A stretch of 64,000 nt of DNA from Eretmocerus hayati (lineage: Eukaryota > Arthropoda > Insecta > Hymenoptera > Aphelinidae), in the NCBI GenBank assembly GCA_029851415.1, contig CM056742.1, positions 62,630,454 through 62,694,453 of the forward strand, written 5' to 3'. This document shows positions 34,550 through 44,679 of this stretch, piece after piece (positions within the stretch are counted from its first letter, which is position 1; every line of letters starts with the position of its first letter). Below the pieces are notes generated by a model. That model saw nothing but the letters and a program-made list of their open reading frames with translations. It did no database searches and was not told where the DNA came from. The position numbers and the translations under genes were made by a program.

Positions 34550-35476
34550 GTGAGAAATTCTCAAGCTCAATTATTACCTTGTATGGTCTGTGCTGTGTTA
34601 TTTCATGAGAAGTGTGCTAAATCTTCAAGGTGTGCACTGAATTACAATGATGATGAGAAATGTGTATCGGTTACATGTTACAACTGTGGTATGAAAATGA
34701 TGGAATTGAATTCTTCACATAATGCATCAGTCATAGCTAACAACATTTCTGGGGATCATCACATGGAAACTGAATCAGCTAATACTCAAGGATATTCTAT
34801 TGAAATCATCAGCCGTCTGTTTGATCAAAAGCTTGCTGTTGTAACCCAGGATGTCAACGCTAACACTAACTTAGCAATTCAGAAAATCTCTGGAGATATC
34901 AAGTCATTGAACACCAGAGTATCTACTTGTGAAGAACATATTGAAGCTCTCTACAGTCGTCTAGATAATCACACCCCATCAGGCACAGCGGAATAAGCTT
35001 CCACTGTCATGTATGAAATTAGGAACATGGATGCTAGACGTAATAACATCCTCATGCATGGTGTACCTGAAAATAATGTGCAACAGCCAAACCAAGACTA
35101 TACCTATGAATCTGACATTTGTATTGGCTATTTATCTTCCATCCCTGGTTTGAACCTAACAAACTTGTTGGTCAAGAGAATTGGTAACTATCAGCAAAAC
35201 GAGGTACGCCCCATTTGTTTAACTTTGCATTCAAGGGAAGATGTCTTCAAAGTTATCTCAAATGCCAAAAAACTTCCCAATGGTATCAGTGTCAGTACTG
35301 ATAAAACTCCTGCTCAACAAGAATTGTATAGGCAATTGCGTTCAGCCAGAGACAAGCACAATACATCTTTTCCTCAAGATCCAATCTCTATCAAGCATTT
35401 TCATGATGTCCCTCACTTAGCGGATGCAAATAAAAGGAAAAGAAATCCAGTAAATACAAGAGCTTTTCTTCAGTAA
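34550..35476 (+). pseudogene. LINE ORF1 protein, split by one stop codon
   Basis: One frame runs from 34550 to 35476 with a single TAA at 34994-34996. The N-terminal part (34550-34996) has a Cys/His cluster of PHD type (CMVC, HEKC, CYNC) followed by a region with heptad-like spacing, probably a coiled coil. The C-terminal part (35009-35476) has DARRNNILMHGVPE, a block typical of the RNA-binding ORF1 region of CR1/Jockey-group LINEs. The protein would bind element RNA as a ribonucleoprotein. The frame may open upstream of 34550. Apart from the stop it looks intact, and the product overlaps the open region leading into ORF2. Confidence 0.75.
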
Positions 35477-38333
35477 AGAAGAACCCAGTCCAATCTCTTT
35501 CAAAATCTTTAAGACAAGATAACATTACCCTTTACTATCAAAATGCACATTCTATAGCATGCAAGCTCAGTGAATTTGAAACCTCTCTTTTCCAATTGTC
35601 TCCAATCCCAGATTTAGTATGTATTACTGAATCATGGCTCTCAGAAAATATAAATCTCAACCTAGCAGGATTCAATACTTACAGAGCAGACAGACCTACA
35701 CGTGGAGGAGGGTGCCTCTTATTAGCTAAGAAGAACCAGAAAACCAGGCTTCTACTCAGTGAGAATAAATTTGGGGAATATTTGTTTGTTCAGTTGCAAG
35801 GAGGTCTAGATCTTATTATAGTCCTTGCATATTTCAAGCCTTTATCTTCAGCTGAAAACTTTCAAAAATTTTCATTGGACCTCGACACCACTGCAAACAA
35901 GTTCCCGCACCATAAATTCATCATTCTTGGAGACTTTAATCTACCTCGCACATCATGGATAAACCAACCTCTTCAAGCAGTGTATGATGACAGCATCACT
36001 GAGTTAACTGGAATCTGCTCTAGCATTCTAGTATCATCTATAGCTCAACTGGATCTCTCTCAATTAATGGATATACATCCTACGAAGAATTATACTCTTG
36101 ATCTGTTATTCGCTGACCAACAAATGGTAAATAGACTTGAGATAGATGAATGTATAGTCAAACCTGACGTCCATCATGTTGTATCTAATTGGTCTATCAA
36201 TACTACTACTGTGCATATGAAGGAGGAAATAGTACAGCAAAGGAACTTCAAAAAAGCCGATTACCCTTCTATAAGAACAGCTCTAAAAAATATCAACTGG
36301 GCGTCTCAATTAGCTGATATGGACATCAATGCTCAAGTAATTGCTTTCAACAAGGCTGTAAATAGCATCATTGAAGAATTTGTTCCTGTCACCAAGGTTG
36401 TAAACTCTACGTTTCCTGTATGGTATGATGATGAACTGAAGGAGAAGATTTTTAAGAAGAAGAAAGCTCATGCAAAGTGGAAATTTACTGAAACTCAAAG
36501 TGATTATATTTATTTCAAAAGGTTGCGAGCAGAGAGTATACGACTATCTAGGATTAAGTATAGGTTACATATTGATAAGCTTGAATCAGATCTCTCTAAT
36601 AACCCTAAAAATTTTTGGCGCCATTTCAAAAATATGAACAGTCCAGACCAATTGCCCGTACAAATTTTCTACAAAGGAAGACAGTCATCTAATCAGAAAG
36701 AAACCGCAGATTTATTCGCCGACCATTTTGGTTCGGTTCATACTAATGAGACGCTTCCTCAAATAGATCACTGTAACCCTCAAAGTCAACTTTGCGATGT
36801 TTCAATTTCACCGGACGCGTTTCACCGAGAAATCCACAAAATCAACAATAGCACCAACACTGGCCACGATCTATTTCCAAATCTCTTCCTGAAAGAGTGT
36901 GCCTTTGAATTAGAATTGCCACTACTTGATATCTTCAATAAATCTCTGTCCATGGGTGAATTCCCGGAACAATGGAAAAAGTCAACCATTAGTCCTATTT
37001 TTAAAAATGGTGACAGATCAAACGCACAGAATTATAGACCCGTTACCAAAGTTCATTGTGTACCTAAACTATTCGATGCGCTTGTGACAACACAGTTGAG
37101 TGAATTCATTGCTCCATTCCTGATTGACCAGCAACATGGTTTCAGAAAAAATAGATCAACGCTTTCCAACTTGATAATTTTTGAGAATTTTTCGTCGAAA
37201 GCACTCAATGAAAATCTTCAAGTAGACGGAATATATACAGATTTTTCTACGGCCTTTGATACGGTTAACCACAAAAGACTCTTAGACAAGCTATGGAATT
37301 TCGGAATTCAAGGAAATATCTATAAAGGATTAAGTCGTATCTTACAAATAGATATCAAAGAGTCTCGATAAACGGCTCCGTTTCTTATCCTATTCTTAAC
37401 ACTTCAGGAGTCCCTCAAGGATCTCACTTAGGACCTCTACTTTTTTGTACATACACAAATGATTTAGTAGTTAATGTCAAACACTGTCAGGCCCTGTTGT
37501 TTGCGGATGATCTCAAATTATTCACCATTGTTAGTTCTGAATTAGATGCATCCCATATTCAGTCTGATCTCGACGCTATAGTGTTATGGTGCCAGAATAA
37601 TGGTTTAAAATTGAACGCCTCGAAATGCAAGATTATCTCATTCCAAAGGAGCGGAAAGCCAAGACTGTTTGATTATAGGATTTCTGACAAGTTTCTCGAG
37701 AGGTTAGAGGTAGTAAAAGATCTTGGAGTATTTTTCGATTCTAAACTCAACTTTCATTATCATGTTAATCATGTCCAGAGCAAGTGCTGCAAAAGTATAG
37801 GCATGATAAAGAGATTATCCCGTGACTTTTCTAGTGTTAGTTGTATAGTTCAGCTGTACAGAACTATTGTGATGCCAAACTTTTTATATTGTTCACAAAT
37901 TTGGGCTCCTGATGAAGTTACTCAATTAACTAAATTAGAAAGAGTTCATCACAAAATGCTCCGATTCCTGGCTTATAAGTTGAGAAAACCTATGCACTTT
38001 ACAGATCACAACTACGATCCCATTCTATCGATAGTTGGCTTGCCATCTATACGGAATTTATTCCTGTATCATGATTACCTTTTAGCGTATAAAGTGGTCT
38101 TCAACCTAATTAAAGGGATTAGCACTCATATTTGCTTTGACCTAAGGACAATCAATTATCCTATACGTAATCCACGCCCTTATGTGGAAATACTCTCGAC
38201 ATACAAGCGTCATTACCACTCCTGCTCGGTCAGACTGAAAAGATTATGGAATTCTCTCCCATTCGAATCCAGATCCTTACGTTTAAGTTTGTTTAAAACG
38301 CATATGCGTGAAGAAGTGTTACTCAATTCATAA
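35464..38333 (+). pseudogene. LINE ORF2: endonuclease and reverse transcriptase, one frameshift
   Basis: The frame is open from the end of ORF1. The first recognisable residues are YYQNAHSI (about 35533), the usual start of the endonuclease. Then come CITESWLS, RGGGC and LGDFN (about 35930), the endonuclease catalytic blocks. The reverse transcriptase follows: NYRPVT, QHGFRKNRST, YTDFSTAFDTVNH (motif A), SGVPQGSHLGPLLF, FADDLKLF (motif C, near 37500) and a C-terminal thumb. A one-base shift near 37330 breaks motif A from motif C: the first part ends at 37371 and the downstream part resumes in another frame before its first listed ATG at 37497. Length and order match a complete Jockey/CR1-group ORF2. 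It copies element RNA at a nicked target. Confidence 0.88.
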
Positions 38334-38478
38334 TTATTGAACTACGTTATTTATATTGTTTATTTTAAATTTTTATAACTCTGTTACTCGTCATACCACT
38401 AGTGCCATCGATACTCATGCGTTACTTTTGTTAAGGGCTGATTAGCCCGTATATGAGATAAAATAAAAAAATAAAAAA

Positions 38479-38795
38479 AAAAATTTCTGAAAAAACAAAA
38501 TATGTATCAAATTGTATTGGTCTGAGAATTGACAAAAGGAAATAAAAATTACTTATCGTACGTATTTTCGTACTATGATTTTTAGTCGTAACGGCCGGAG
38601 ACCTTTTTGATGAACAAAAGAACAATAATGGAAAAAATCGTTAATGGGCCGTAGACTTAATGGAATTGAAAGAAAATCTTATCACTAGTTTCATCCATCG
38701 GTACTCGGTCGAAAACTAACCTTCTTGATTTGGATTGATTCTAACAGGAAAAAATATAAAAGTGAAAAAAATGAAAGTAAAAATGAAAATGAAAT
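38479..38795. other. Gypsy 3' region between LINE and ORF3
   Basis: AT-rich, with no open frame of note. It contains TCGTACGTATTTTCGTAC, which also occurs left of the LINE near 34074. Both flanks share further blocks in the same order (TATCAAA, TTGGTCTG), so this part of the Gypsy element carries a short tandem duplication that straddles the LINE. Confidence 0.45.
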
Positions 38796-39776
38796 CTAAT
38801 TCTTGCGATGTTTATTTTTATATATACAGTCTTCCGGTCTGCCTGTGCCTACTGTGCCGCAAATTGGACACTTGGGGCCAGTGGTGAACCGGATTGACGA
38901 AGCTGCCTTGCGAGCTTCCTTTTCTTGTCGAGACCTGGCAAAGTAGTCATCACTCTTCTTCCAGTTCAATTGTCTCTCCAAGTCTCTAGCTGCTTCTCTA
39001 GCCTGTTGTTGTTGCAGGCGAGCAGCGGCGAGTCTTGCTTCCAAGTCCGCAATTCTTCTTTCTTCTTCCATTTCGAATTCCACCTCTTCTAATTTTTTCC
39101 ACCACCTTTTCTTTTCCACGATGAAATCAATATCTTCCCCAAACGTTTCCCTGTTCGCTCTACCATGGTGTCTCTCGTAGTTGCTGCAGATGCCGAATAT
39201 TCTTTGAGACCTTATCTCGAACTCTTCCGCATCTCTGCGGTATTCGGCGATCTGCTCCTTCACCCAATCGGCTGTTAAAAAGCTCAATCCACGTCGAGGT
39301 GATCGTTGGCGCTGGCGAGAATCTTCTTCGGTGGTTTCTTGACTTTGAGGCAATTGCTCAACCACTGTTGCAAGAGAAGTATCCGTATCGGACGAAGTTG
39401 TGTCCAGTTGTTTGGACGATACGATTTTGTCCACAGAATCGGATGGTATGATTTTGTCCTCATAATCGGACGGTTATGCAGTAGACTCGTCCACGACGGA
39501 CGTAGATGGTGTTGAAGTTGACGCAGCGATCTGAGTGGTAGTGATCGCAGGAATCAATGTCAAGGCAGATGCTGTGGTGACTGGAACAACGCTCATGAGG
39601 GTTGCGCTCAGACTATCTGCAGAGGGCACATAGGTGATGCGTGCAGTTGGGGCGGTTGGCCGACCGTTACCCAGCTCTCCTCGCAAATGATCTTCCCCAA
39701 TAGCGACAGTCGGGGCTTCTTGAATTGGTTCTTGCTGCTGCTCATCTTCATTTTTGATCTCTACTGCATCAGCCAT
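38796..39776 (-). pseudogene. Third ORF of the Gypsy element, one internal stop
   Basis: One frame from 39776 to 38796 (about 326 codons) is interrupted only by TAA at 39474-39476. The N-terminal 100 residues are acidic, then Thr/Ser/Ala/Pro-rich. The rest has a basic patch (RQRQRSPRR), a long charged helical stretch rich in Glu, Arg and Gln (IADLEARLAAARLQQQQAR) that should form a coiled coil, and a C-terminal CPIC-x-C-like cluster (KCPICGTVGTGRPEDC). It lies downstream of integrase, where env or accessory ORFs occur, but has no signal peptide or membrane segment, so it is not an envelope. The role is unknown; nucleic-acid binding through the Cys cluster is a guess. Confidence 0.6.
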
Positions 39777-39891
39777 GATTCTAGAACAAATAAAAACAAA
39801 GCGTGCGTCGTCTTTTTGTTCTCAATCCTCATGCAAAAGAGGTAAAAAAAAACAAAGAAAATTGTCAGCGAAAATAACGAAAGCACACATG

Positions 39892-40665
39892 TTATTTCGC
39901 CTGACGACGACTCGCTCGTGTCCCAATTGGTGATAATTCCGCGACCGGTTGATCAACTTTCTCCTTCACCGAGCCTTTCGGCCGACCACGTTTCCTCTTA
40001 GGGACTTCTTCTGGGGGTGGTTCTTCACTCGGTTCGCTAACAGATGTTGATTTGTTGTTTGACGGCGCGAATTTTACATTTTTCTCACAGACGAGTAATT
40101 GCGTTTTCCGCGGTCGCCCTACTTTACGTTTTTTAGAACTTATTTCTACGGTTGGCGTAACTAACCTATTCGCGGATCGGAGCTCACGCACTCTTCCCTC
40201 GTCGTCCATCGATGTGTCTTCCGCTGGAATGGCAGTCGATTCGTTGGGCGTGGGTTCCTCCTGTGGTTCCTCTCCGTCGATGTAAGGTTTCAAATCCTTG
40301 ACGTGTACTTTGCCGGCCGGGTTGCCTGACTCATCGGCTACTTCATATACATTTGAGCCTAATCGAGCGGTGATTACGAATTTACCGTCGAATCTTGGTA
40401 TGAGCTTTCCCGAAATGCCTTGGGCTTGGGCTGATTGTACACGGTTGCGTTTCCAAACCGCATCTCCAATGTTGAATTGGACATCGCGTCGCTTTGCATT
40501 AAAATATTGAGCTTGTTTTTCGGTCGCTCGGCCGGAGTTGTCGGCTGCGACTAAGTGCACTTCTGGCAATTGAAGCATTCGTTTCTGCCATTCTTGCAAC
40601 GACCGTGTAAGCTCTTGCTGTGCGGACGCTTGTTCAATTAGACGTTTGTGCACTCTTTTCTGTGA
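39892..40665 (-). pseudogene. pol: Gypsy integrase C-terminal part with AT-hook tail
   Basis: The frame opens at 40836, but its first 60 or so codons are out-of-frame reverse transcriptase sequence; genuine integrase begins near 40665. It has the end of the core (EKQAQYFNAKRRDVQFNIGD), then the C-terminal chromatin/DNA-binding domain (VWKRNRV to KVHVKDLKPY), then an acidic linker and two AT-hook motifs, KRKVGRPRK (frame residues 236-244) and KRKRGRPKG (280-288), before the stop. The zinc-binding and DDE catalytic domains are absent. The tail could tether the pre-integration complex to AT-rich DNA; that is inference. Confidence 0.8.
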
Positions 40666-41402
40666 GTCGAGTGAGCGGTTCTGCGACCGTGGCAAAATCA
40701 TCGAGGAATTTCCGATACCAAGATGCCATGCCAAGGAAGCTTTGCAATTGCTTGACCGTTTTTGGTGGTGGATATTCCACAATGGGTTTAATCTTTTCTG
40801 GATCCGGACGAAATCCGTCACGATTAACCAAGACACCTAAGTATTTCACTTCATCCTTGCAGAAATGACTTTTTCCTCGGTTGATCGTTAATCCAGCTGC
40901 TGCGATACGTTTTAAAATAATTTCAAGGATCTCCTTATGTTTTTCAAACGTATCTGTCACAATGATGATATCGTCGAGATAAGAGAACGCGTAAGGCTCT
41001 AAGTCTGGACCGATCATATCATCTATTAGTGTTTGAAAGGTAGCTGGACCATTACAGACCCCATACGGTAATCTTGTAAACTCAAATAATCCCATTCCTG
41101 GAACTACGAACGCTGTAAAATGGCGGCTGTCCTTTTTAAGGGGGATTTGGAAATATGCGGAGCTCAAGTCCAGGGTACTGATGTATTTTGCATTCTGGAA
41201 CTTCCTCAAAATAGCGTCCATATACGGCAAAGGATGAGCATTTTTCTTGGTGACGCTATTTAATTTTCGATAATTTACACAAAAGCGAAATTCACCATTT
41301 GCCTTCCGTACCATCACGACTGGGCTTGACTACGCACTGGTTGATTTGACTATGATTCCGGCTGCCAGCATTTTCCGAACCTGATCGTGCATTTCATCCT
41401 AG
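40634..41402 (-). pseudogene. pol: Gypsy reverse transcriptase, nonsense codons and 3' deletion
   Basis: Ty3/Gypsy-type blocks appear in order: VRKANGEFRFCVNYRKLN, TLDLSSAYFQIPL (motif A), FEFTRLPYGVCNGPATFQ (motif B), SYLDDIIIVT (motif C, catalytic YLDD), VKYLGVLVNRDG and LGMASWYRKFL. Two in-frame stops occur, at 41330-41332 and 41399-41401, both in the N-terminal region that joins protease to the fingers. After LTRLTEKSAQ the frame runs out at a junction near 40.65 kb that fuses, out of frame, to integrase sequence. RNase H, the integrase zinc finger and the catalytic core are deleted. Confidence 0.92.
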
Positions 41403-41990
41403 ATCTTTTTAGAAACGGGGTAATATTTTTGCTTGATCGGTCGACAAGATTCGACCTCGATCTCATGCTCGATTCGGTCGGTTAAACCTATTGCTGGACC
41501 GTTTACAATTAAGTTCTTTCCTAGAACTCCTCCTAAAATTTCACGCTGCTTGTTGGTTATGTCGGCAGTACCAATCGATGATAGAAATGCGGTGCTAAGG
41601 TCACCCTGATTAGCAAACTCGACTGAGAAGGGGTCTGACGGGCCCTTGTCACCCTTCACGGTCATCGTACTACTTTCAGGTACTGAAATTGCATTGAATT
41701 GGAGTGCAAAATCTGCGCCTAAGATCAAATCACAGGCTAATTTTTCATAAATGAATGTTGAGATTTCTTTGCAGACTCCTGCTACCTCTATCGGTAATTT
41801 GGCGTACGCTACCGGTCGCGCTAGTTCGCCTGTTGCTAATTTGCAGTATGGACCACGATACGGTACCACACGTGCACCAACTTCAGCTGCTAATTGCAGA
41901 CCAATTGGTCCAACAGCTGATCGGGAAGCTCCCGTGTCATAGAGAGCACGAGTACGAGCTTCCCCAATGCCTGCCTTAAGCCACTAACGA
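41402..41990 (-). pseudogene. pol: Gypsy retroviral-type aspartic protease
   Basis: The active-site DTGAS is encoded at 41924-41938 in ALYDTGASRSAVGP, followed by a flap-like region and LACDLILGADF, the second conserved block of retropepsins. A linker of about 100 residues leads to PVSKK, where a stop (41399-41401) separates protease from reverse transcriptase. The N-terminal side is open in this frame only to about 41990. The enzyme would cut the Gag-Pol polyprotein. Key catalytic residues are present. Confidence 0.85.
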
Positions 41991-42083
41991 GGATGATCGC
42001 CCAGGGGCTCTTCGCTATCGAACGCGTCTGCGGGTTCCACCTCTGCGGAATATAGATCTGGTTTCGGGCCATCTGATGACTTG

Positions 42084-42834
42084 TCGGCCGATGAACCAGA
42101 GGCCATACTCGGTGGAGCAGGAGTGGTAGTGACCTCGTCTACGCACTCCCGCTGTCTTTTACTGTATTTTCAGGACAGTCTTTCTTGGTATATCCAGGCC
42201 ATGAACAATTCCAGCAAATACGATGAGCTGGGCCTGGTCCTTTTTCTTTTCCTTTGTTATGATCACTCTTGATGACAGGCGTAATCTTCGGCCGGGTGGC
42301 CCGTGATCTCGTCGAAGTTGTCTTCTCCTCTTCTCCGGCTGATGCTGATGTTTGTTTGGCCGCTGGTGCAGCCTGAGCAGCTGATTGGGCAAGTGGTTTT
42401 CAATTTTTAAATTTGCTATCCACAATTTGTCCAACTGCTTCTTTAATTTGTGCTAACGTCAGAGAAGATTCGGACGATTTTTGCACTGAGGCAGTTGCCG
42501 CTGATAATATTGGCTTCAGACCTTCTGTCAGAGCTGTTTGAATTGATTTGACCAGATCGGTCGGTTTCAAAGACATCGCTGCAGCCGCTGGCTATGATAG
42601 CGTAGTCTTGGGTTTTTCTTCTTCCTTCGGCGGTTTATATGCCGAATCTGGTAGTAAAGATTTTTCTGGTTCCGGCGGAGGTCTGTAGAACCGTTGATTA
42701 TCTCGGATGTGCTCCGCTTCTCTTGCTAGAGAAAAAAGCGAGTCAATGTCAGTCACTTTATCTCTTGGGATCCACTGTTGTAATTCTGGAAGTAAATCCC
42801 TGTAGAGCAATCCAATCTTTGGTCCAAACTCCAC
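42084..42834 (-). pseudogene. gag: Gag C-terminal region with zinc knuckle, frameshifted
   Basis: This continues Gag after a frameshift near 42836. It has a 25-residue block with LPELQQWIPRDKVTDIDSL and LAREAEHIR, then a Pro/Lys-rich stretch and a stop at 42592. Further on come a helical stretch (LTLAQIKEAVGQIVDSKFKN), another stop, a basic region and a zinc knuckle at 42175-42216. The knuckle reads C-x2-C-x4-Y-x4-C, so the usual histidine is tyrosine. The nucleocapsid part would bind RNA; loss of the histidine should weaken zinc binding. Confidence 0.75.
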
Positions 42835-42836
42835 GG

Positions 42837-44192
42837 AGTCTCAAATTTTTTGATGATTGCCATCAGTCGAGTGATGTAATCTCGAGCTCTTTCTTCTTTG
42901 CCTTGTGTCCTTGACTCAGCTTCTCGCACGAGCATGTGCTGAAAATGCTTGTCTGGACCATAGCACTTCATTGCGTCACTCTTGAATTGTGACCATGTCG
43001 ACCATCTTCCCCTTGACTGTCGATACCACTCAAGCGCGACACCGGATAGCAGTTCAGTCAGCGCATCCATCAAATCGGTATCCGACACATTCGCCAGGGC
43101 TTTACACTCGTCGACTCTCTTGAGAAATTCCTCGACATTTCCATCTTCGCCTGAAAAGGTCAATTTCCACTGTCGGACGGTTTTTCCGACGTCAAACGTC
43201 TGATTCCATGTTGACGTACCCCTCCCCCAGCCACTCGTTCTATCTGGCTGTGTTGATGTGGGGGGTACTTGTTGATTGTCGGTCGAAAGATTTCCATTTC
43301 GACCGCTGTTCATTTGCGTCTCATCGCATGATTCATTTTGGTGTGAATCACCCAACGTACTACGTTCTGTATAATAACAATTGGTGAACGTATCTTGTAA
43401 GTTCACTCGTCTTCTTTGCTGTTGATTTGGGTTCGATCGTTGAGGTACAAAAACTGGCTCGGACGTCACAAGTCCAGGTGTCAACCTCGTGCTGCTTGCA
43501 AAATTATTCGCTTTGTCAAGCTGCTGTAATTTCTTCTCAAGCTCCTTGCTGAGAAGGTCTGCCCTCCTCCGGGATTCTTGGAGTGAGCTGATTTCTGTTG
43601 CTATTGCACGCGGGAGTTGCTGGATTGATCCATCTGGCATTGTACAAGTGATCGTTTCTAGATGTCGATTTGTTGTTGATGTGCTCGAGATTGGAGCCGT
43701 AAATACGGACGTGGTCCTTGTATTGTCGACGTAAGTCGCGTCGTGCGCACGTGTGCGCGTGCCGTTACTCATGTTGACTGGTTGGCTTGCTGATTTTAAA
43801 GTTGTTCTTGAAGTGGTGTTGCTTGGTGATGACTTTGGATGCTCGATGATTGAAGAACTTGGGATGTTACTCGTTGTATTGATGAAATCTTCTTCGAGTG
43901 TCTGAGCTCTGATCGTACGCCACGCTTCTTCTACTACTCCATTTCGCAAAGCTAACCTATGAGATTTAAGAACCTCCTCATCTTCGAACGCTGGATTCGG
44001 TGCAAAATCTGATGCGGAATATTCGCCTAAAAGACAACGCAAAAATCTGTTCGTACAGACCGGCGCTCTATCGTCTGGGGCTAGTTCTAACCTAGTATAC
44101 GTCGCGTAGTATTCTTCATCTGTAAGGGTTCCTATCCAAGAAGTTAAATCTATTGTATCTTTTATGCTAATCATTGTCTCATTTGAAGCCAT
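42837..44192 (-). pseudogene. gag: Gypsy Gag, N-terminal and capsid regions
   Basis: The start at 44192 (MASNETMISIKDTIDLTSW) is plausible: it is the first ATG after the leader. Residues 1-330 are mostly polar and Ser/Thr-rich, with a short coiled stretch (SLQESRRRADLLSKELEKKL). Residues 342-450 match the Retrotrans_gag capsid domain (WKLTFSGEDGNVEEFLKRVD, LLSGVALEWYRQ, REAESRTQGKEERARDYI). A shift near 42836 throws the frame into unrelated residues ending at 42753. The product would form the virus-like particle. Confidence 0.85.
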
Positions 44193-44679
44193 AATTGTAA
44201 TTTAGAACTATTACAGAAAAAAGAGCAGTAAGAAAAATAAAGTTTTTTGAGTGAAAAATTTTCCAATAAATTACAATAAAAAATTGAAATATGATGAATG
44301 TACTGTTGCGTGTACACTGATTGCACATAATTCCACAGAAAAAATTCAATTTTTATTTCAATTAGACACATAAAAACGAAGAAATATCGATTTTTGTCAA
44401 AAATCGGAAAAATTTTGAGGTTATGTTATGATTGTATCCAAATCTATCTGATTCGGACGTATCTAGTGTCAAAACTCGAATTTTGTAAGAATTTGTTTAA
44501 ACAATTGCAATAACTTTTTAATTGTTTATTGAATCGCGAATTTGTTTATGGGGGTATTTCATACGGATCGTCCCATATATAAACCCAGGTCGAACGCAAT
44601 TTGTTTCTGATGACCCTGTAGGACACCTGATTTCCGAACATTTCAACCACCCTGTATATAATCGCTGGATATACTATAT
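44193..44679 (-). other. Gypsy leader, part adjoining gag
   Basis: AT-rich untranslated leader of the Gypsy element between gag and the foldback insertion. 44580-44660 contains a CACCCTGTATATA block with a TCCGAACATTTCAACC neighbour, a motif style seen at ends of small insect DNA elements. No paired end was identified, so no element is called. Confidence 0.4.

Larger units (their letters stand above)
34280..38478 (+). mobile_element. Non-LTR retrotransposon (LINE, Jockey/CR1 group), nested
   Basis: A two-ORF LINE in the opposite orientation to its Gypsy host. It has an ORF1 with zinc-finger-like and coiled-coil character, and an ORF2 with an apurinic-type endonuclease and reverse transcriptase. 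The 3' end carries a GGGCTGATTAGCCC hairpin (38436-38449) and an ATAAAATAAAA-type tail to about 38478. The 5' end is approximate and no clear TSD was found. There is one in-frame stop in ORF1 and one frameshift in ORF2, so it is a nearly intact copy. Direct copies of TCGTACGTATTTTCGTAC at about 34074 and 38557 belong to the Gypsy flanks. Confidence 0.88.

Noticed and set aside
38796..39776. Envelope gene making the Gypsy element an errantivirus
   Set aside because: No signal peptide, furin site or transmembrane segment. The protein is charged, coiled-coil-like and ends in a cysteine cluster.
44600..44660. Separate small DNA element with a CACCCTGTATATA end
   Set aside because: Only one possible end is visible and no inverted partner or target duplication could be found.
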